NCBI GenBank assembly: GCA_902802535.1 | Contig: CADCML010000033.1 | Location: forward strand, 1 to 43,805 | DNA length: 43,805 nt | Reading direction: 5' to 3' | Source: an uncultured Bacteroidia bacterium | GTDB taxonomy: Bacteria > Bacteroidota > Bacteroidia > Bacteroidales > F082 | Shown: positions 41,034-43,805 of the stretch, piece after piece | Position numbering within the stretch: position 1 is the first letter of the stretch | Layout: every line of letters starts with the position of its first letter | The notes under the pieces: model-generated | The model's database searches: none | The model's input: the letters and a program-made list of their open reading frames with translations, nothing else | Told to the model about the DNA's origin: nothing | Translations under genes and position numbers: made by a program

Positions 41034-42602
41034 ATGAATCGTCTATCGGTCGAAATGAAAAATCACCAACTGGGAAAAATGCTCGTTTTCATGTTTGGGC
41101 TGCTCTTGTTGCTGCCATCGTGTGGCAGCAAGAGCAAGACGGAACGCATGGTGGCCATCGTCGCCGAGGTGCGTGCCAAATACAAAGCCTATGAAGACAT
41201 CAGCACGGACGACCAGATATTTGAGGCCTACGACTATTTCCTGAAACGGAAAGACTACGAAAACGCTGCTCCCGCCGCGCTCTACAGCGGTTGCGTGCGT
41301 CAAGCCAAGAAGGAATACGAGGCCGCCATGAACTGCTACAAAGAGGCTGACAAATACGGTCGGTTGGTCGGCGACCCGGTCAGTGCGGCCTTCGCGCAAT
41401 ATTATATAGGTGACCTGCTCAACAACAGCGGCCACGAGGCCGAGGCCATCACAAATTACAAGGCCGCCGCCGAGCTGTGGGGCGACAGTCTTTCACGCAA
41501 GGCCAAATGCCTCAACGCCGTGGCCATGATGCACATCGTCAATGATGAATATGACAGCGCATTTGTCTACCTCGACCAAGCCCTGCAATGCGCCCAAACC
41601 TCCGAAGACAAAGTCACCGAAGCCTCCGTTTGGAACAACTATTCCGTTGCCTATCAGCTCCTTGACGACTACAAAAAAGCAAAAAACTGCCTACGGAAAG
41701 CCTTGCCGCTGACCGACCAAAAACGCCGTCCCATCGCCCTGCTGAACCTTTCCAAGGTGCATTTGGCCATGGATGAGCGCGACTCCTTGGAATACTATAA
41801 AACGCAGATGCTCAACGCGATGGAAGAAGTTGAATGTCGACCCGAGACACAAGCCGCCGTCTATGGCTTCCTCATCAAGGATGCTCTGGCCGTGGGCGAC
41901 TACGAACGCGCCTTCCAATTTGAGAAACAGCACGAACAAGTAGCTTTGGACTTGCTTTCCGACCAAACACAAAGTTCCGTCTTGGAAATCCAGAAGAAAT
42001 ACGACTTTGAGGCACAGGCCAACCGCCACAACCGCCAAATGCTCTCGCGACAAAGGCTCATCATTGTGCTCACCATCGTCTTGATTGCTGCATTGGTGGT
42101 GGTCAGCATATTGATTTCCAACGCATTGAAAAAGAAACGCATTGAGGCCGAAATCAACGCGAATTTGCTCGAACTGAAAAAGCGTAACGCACAACAACAA
42201 CAGGAACGCAGCGAAATGAAGGTTCAATTGGAAGAATTGCAAAAGCAAACCGATGGCAAACTAAAAGACGAATACCTTCAAAAATGCCACATCATCCGCT
42301 GTTTTGAGGTGCTTTCGCATGACAGAAGCAATGCTATGGCTTTCAAGGACTTGGAAAAATCCCTCTTTGAGGGCGAAGACCATTGGACGAGTTTCGAGAT
42401 GGCCTTCGAGGGTGTGCATCCTGGTTTCATCGCCTCAGTCAAAGAGCGTTATCCCGACCTCACCGACTTGGAGTTCCGCTATTGCCTGCTCTCGCATTTC
42501 AAGCTTTCGCGCCAGGAATACGCCGATGTGCTCGGTTGCAGCGTTTATAATGTCGACAAAGTCAGGGCAAGTCTCAACAACAAAATGAAATCAAATGAAT
42601 AA
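41034..42602 (+). CDS. TPR lipoprotein-type membrane regulator with a C-terminal HTH
   Basis: The protein has 522 residues from the ATG at 41034. The open frame upstream to 40785 crosses the promoter and is rejected. The N-terminus (MLVFMFGLLLLLPSC) looks like a lipoprotein signal. Residues of about 45-330 are TPR-like helical pairs (e.g. AMNCYKEADKYGRLVGD, AITNYKAAAELWGD, AFVYLDQALQCAQTSED). A membrane segment (about 342-365, LIIVLTIVLIAALVVVSILI) is followed by a coiled coil rich in Gln/Glu/Lys. A C-terminal helix-turn-helix follows (YPDLTDLEFRYCLLSHFKLSRQEYADVLGCSVYNVDKVRASLNNKM). Such one-protein periplasm-to-DNA regulators are typical of Bacteroidales. The next small secreted genes may be its targets; it overlaps the first by 8 bases. 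Confidence 0.82.
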   Translation: MNRLSVEMKNHQLGKMLVFMFGLLLLLPSCGSKSKTERMVAIVAEVRAKYKAYEDISTDDQIFEAYDYFLKRKDYENAAPAALYSGCVRQAKKEYEAAMNCYKEADKYGRLVGDPVSAAFAQYYIGDLLNNSGHEAEAITNYKAAAELWGDSLSRKAKCLNAVAMMHIVNDEYDSAFVYLDQALQCAQTSEDKVTEASVWNNYSVAYQLLDDYKKAKNCLRKALPLTDQKRRPIALLNLSKVHLAMDERDSLEYYKTQMLNAMEEVECRPETQAAVYGFLIKDALAVGDYERAFQFEKQHEQVALDLLSDQTQSSVLEIQKKYDFEAQANRHNRQMLSRQRLIIVLTIVLIAALVVVSILISNALKKKRIEAEINANLLELKKRNAQQQQERSEMKVQLEELQKQTDGKLKDEYLQKCHIIRCFEVLSHDRSNAMAFKDLEKSLFEGEDHWTSFEMAFEGVHPGFIASVKERYPDLTDLEFRYCLLSHFKLSRQEYADVLGCSVYNVDKVRASLNNKMKSNE

Positions 42603-43020
42603 CAATATGAAAAACAAGATTTTTTCAATTGCTGTCGCTCTGTTCATAGTAACAATTGCGGCCTCGTGTAAAAAAGAATCCTATATCGACAACCACATCA
42701 TCGACGACAAGGACAAAATCGACATCAAAGGCACTCTGAGCAACGGCGACATGCGCAGCCCTAACATTGAGGCAGGCTACCTCGGCAAGACCGTCTTCGT
42801 GTATTTCCATGACTACATGGGCGTTTGCACCGTGACCGTCAGCAACGCGCAGGATTCCGTCCTGTTCCGCGAGGAAACCCCGACTCATCCCTATGCCGAA
42901 GTGCGCTACTTCATGGGCGACCAACCCTTGAGCCGCTACCACCTCGTCATCAGCAACGGCACGGATGAAGCTGAAGGATGGTTCAATAATTTCCGCATTA
43001 TGGCAGTTAAACCGCATTAA
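42595..43020 (+). CDS. Small lipoprotein, DUF3244-like
   Basis: The protein has 141 residues; the ATG at 42595 overlaps the regulator stop by 8 bases. The alternative ATG four codons on gives the same signal (KNKIFSIAVALFIVTIAASC, lipidated Cys about 25). The mature part has an acidic start (YIDNHIIDDKDKIDIKG), then a small beta-sandwich: NIEAGYLGKTVFVYFHDYMGVCTVTVSNAQDSVLF and QPLSRYHLVISNGTDEAEGWF. This resembles the Bacteroidetes DUF3244 family of small secreted proteins. Tight coupling to the TPR-HTH regulator suggests that it belongs to the same response. Molecular function is unknown. Confidence 0.7.
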   Translation: MNNNMKNKIFSIAVALFIVTIAASCKKESYIDNHIIDDKDKIDIKGTLSNGDMRSPNIEAGYLGKTVFVYFHDYMGVCTVTVSNAQDSVLFREETPTHPYAEVRYFMGDQPLSRYHLVISNGTDEAEGWFNNFRIMAVKPH

Positions 43021-43062
43021 ATTCAAAATTCAAAATTCATAATTCAAGATTCAAAATTCAAA
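43021..43062. repeat. Six tandem 7-bp units (ATTCAAA type) in an intergenic gap
   Basis: ATTCAAA, ATTCAAA, ATTCATA, ATTCAAG, ATTCAAA, ATTCAAA run directly from the stop codon of the lipoprotein to 5 bases before the next ATG. They replace any recognisable promoter or ribosome-binding site. The period is the same as that of the ACTCTCA array inside asd. Confidence 0.9.
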
Positions 43063-43067
43063 CCATT

Positions 43068-43640
43068 ATGAAAAAATTAGTTTTGTTTCTCGGAATGCTA
43101 CTTGTGATAGGGATCCTCCACGCCCAAGAAAAGGGACAATTCGTGCTTCAAGCCGAAGCCAATGCTGGTGTGCTCTTCCACGATTTGTTGAAAGACAATC
43201 GAAAAGTTCATCCCGAAGTTGCCCTTGGAGCGGTTTTCGACTATCAAGTCGGCAACCACTTGAGTTTGGGCGTAGGAGCCAATGTCCGCCAAACTTCCGA
43301 TGTGGTCACTTGGTTGCCGGTGTTCGCCTCGGCCAAGTATCGCTTCAATGGCAGCAATGTCAAGCCCTTTGTGGAGGCCCGTTGCGGCTACGCCTTTTGC
43401 TTATTGGGTTTGGGCTATAAAGGCAGTAGTTATGTGTCATCGGCTTTATTCGAGGGCTTTTACGCCACCGTGGCTGGTGGCTGCTCGTTCGGACATTCCG
43501 ACCTCGGCCTTGGTGTGCAGTTCATCAATATCCACACCTACGAAATGGACTATGACATCACGCCTCCGCAAAAACAAAGTCAAGGCATCAAACCCGCCGT
43601 GTTCATCAGCTATGCGTACAATTTTCACTTCGGAAAGTAA
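43068..43640 (+). CDS. Small outer-membrane beta-barrel protein
   Basis: The protein has 190 residues. The signal peptide (KKLVLFLGMLLVIGILHAQ) is followed by an eight-strand-like pattern: FVLQAEANAGVLFHDLL, VHPEVALGAVFDYQVGNHLSLGVGANVRQ, LPVFASAKYRFNG, VKPFVEARCGYAF, GFYATVAGGCSFG, LGLGVQFINIHTYE and AVFISYAYNFHFGK. The last aromatic strand and length fit the outer-membrane-protein beta-barrel (OmpA/opacity-like) class. The start codon lies right after the heptamer array, so the array's copy number could affect expression. Function is unknown. Confidence 0.8.
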   Translation: MKKLVLFLGMLLVIGILHAQEKGQFVLQAEANAGVLFHDLLKDNRKVHPEVALGAVFDYQVGNHLSLGVGANVRQTSDVVTWLPVFASAKYRFNGSNVKPFVEARCGYAFCLLGLGYKGSSYVSSALFEGFYATVAGGCSFGHSDLGLGVQFINIHTYEMDYDITPPQKQSQGIKPAVFISYAYNFHFGK

Positions 43641-43661
43641 GTTGTTTAAATTCAAATTGTC

Positions 43662-43805
43662 ATGAAAAGATTTGTTGTTTTTGCGATGCTGCTTGTCGTC
43701 GTTTCAATGAGTTCGTGCATCAAATGGAAATGTTGCATCAATGGTGACTTTGTACAAGTCTATAAAACCAAAGGCGACTATACCAATAATGCTTACGTCC
43801 TTTAT
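43662..43805 (+). CDS. Lipoprotein gene cut by the window end
   Basis: The ATG at 43662 opens a lipoprotein signal (MKRFVVFAMLLVVVSMSSC, Cys 19) followed by IKWKCCINGDFVQVYKTKGDYTNNAYVLY at the window edge. Only 48 residues are visible. It follows the barrel gene by 21 bases on the same strand and likely belongs to the same transcript. Domain content cannot be judged. Confidence 0.7.
   Translation, partial: MKRFVVFAMLLVVVSMSSCIKWKCCINGDFVQVYKTKGDYTNNAYVLY

Overview
The window is typical of a Bacteroidetes chromosome, most likely order Bacteroidales. Genes start mostly from short leaders behind TAnnTTTG (-7) promoter boxes. There are many lipoproteins and outer-membrane barrels, an S46 and a C69 peptidase, a TPR/HTH membrane regulator, a CotH-like protein that appears to end in a type IX secretion sorting domain, and a mevalonate-pathway pair (class II HMG-CoA reductase plus a GYDIA-type GHMP kinase). 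I cannot place the family. No rRNA, tRNA, CRISPR array, insertion sequence or phage gene was recognised. No gene-free stretch exceeds about 250 bases.

Layout. 1-2033: the end of an outer-membrane barrel protein and a small lipoprotein. 2192-7923 (minus): an SLC13-type anion transporter, a CYTH enzyme with an uncharacterised partner, a lamin-tail-domain lipoprotein and a phosphate-selective-type porin. 8082-9040: a decayed surface-protein remnant and a ParE/RelE-like toxin-antitoxin pair. 9088-11602: asd-ribF-rlmH with 4-base overlaps. 11775-16182: a head-GIN lipoprotein, a DUF4468 protein, HMG-CoA reductase, a GxxExxY putative nuclease between two 90-bp repeats, and the GHMP kinase. 16172-17929 (minus): a U32 protein.

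18004-32550 is the centrepiece: two converging operons whose stop codons lie one base apart. Together they encode three membrane-bound O-acyltransferases (MBOAT; one broken), six AlgJ/AlgX-like SGNH proteins and one CotH-like kinase. The arrangement suggests O-acylation (probably acetylation) of an exported glycan: the MBOAT would move acyl groups across the inner membrane and the anchored SGNH proteins would transfer them in the periplasm. Five of the six SGNH copies lack the Asp of the DxHW motif. One of those five also lacks the Ser nucleophile, and it sits directly behind the broken MBOAT.

32683-43805: a small lipoprotein, a C69-S46 peptidase operon, an orphan gene between 10-bp iterons and a candidate small RNA, a Pif1-type helicase with HRDC and HTH domains, a PspC protein, and a TPR-TM-HTH regulator followed by small secreted proteins.

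The most unusual theme is repeat biology. Palindromic or short-period repeats lie inside four coding sequences without breaking the frame: asd, the GHMP kinase, the U32 gene (three times) and the second MBOAT. Other palindromes fill the intergenic gaps, and one pair brackets the putative PD-(D/E)XK nuclease gene. This resembles the Rickettsia palindromic elements in principle, but with several unrelated families in one 44-kb window.
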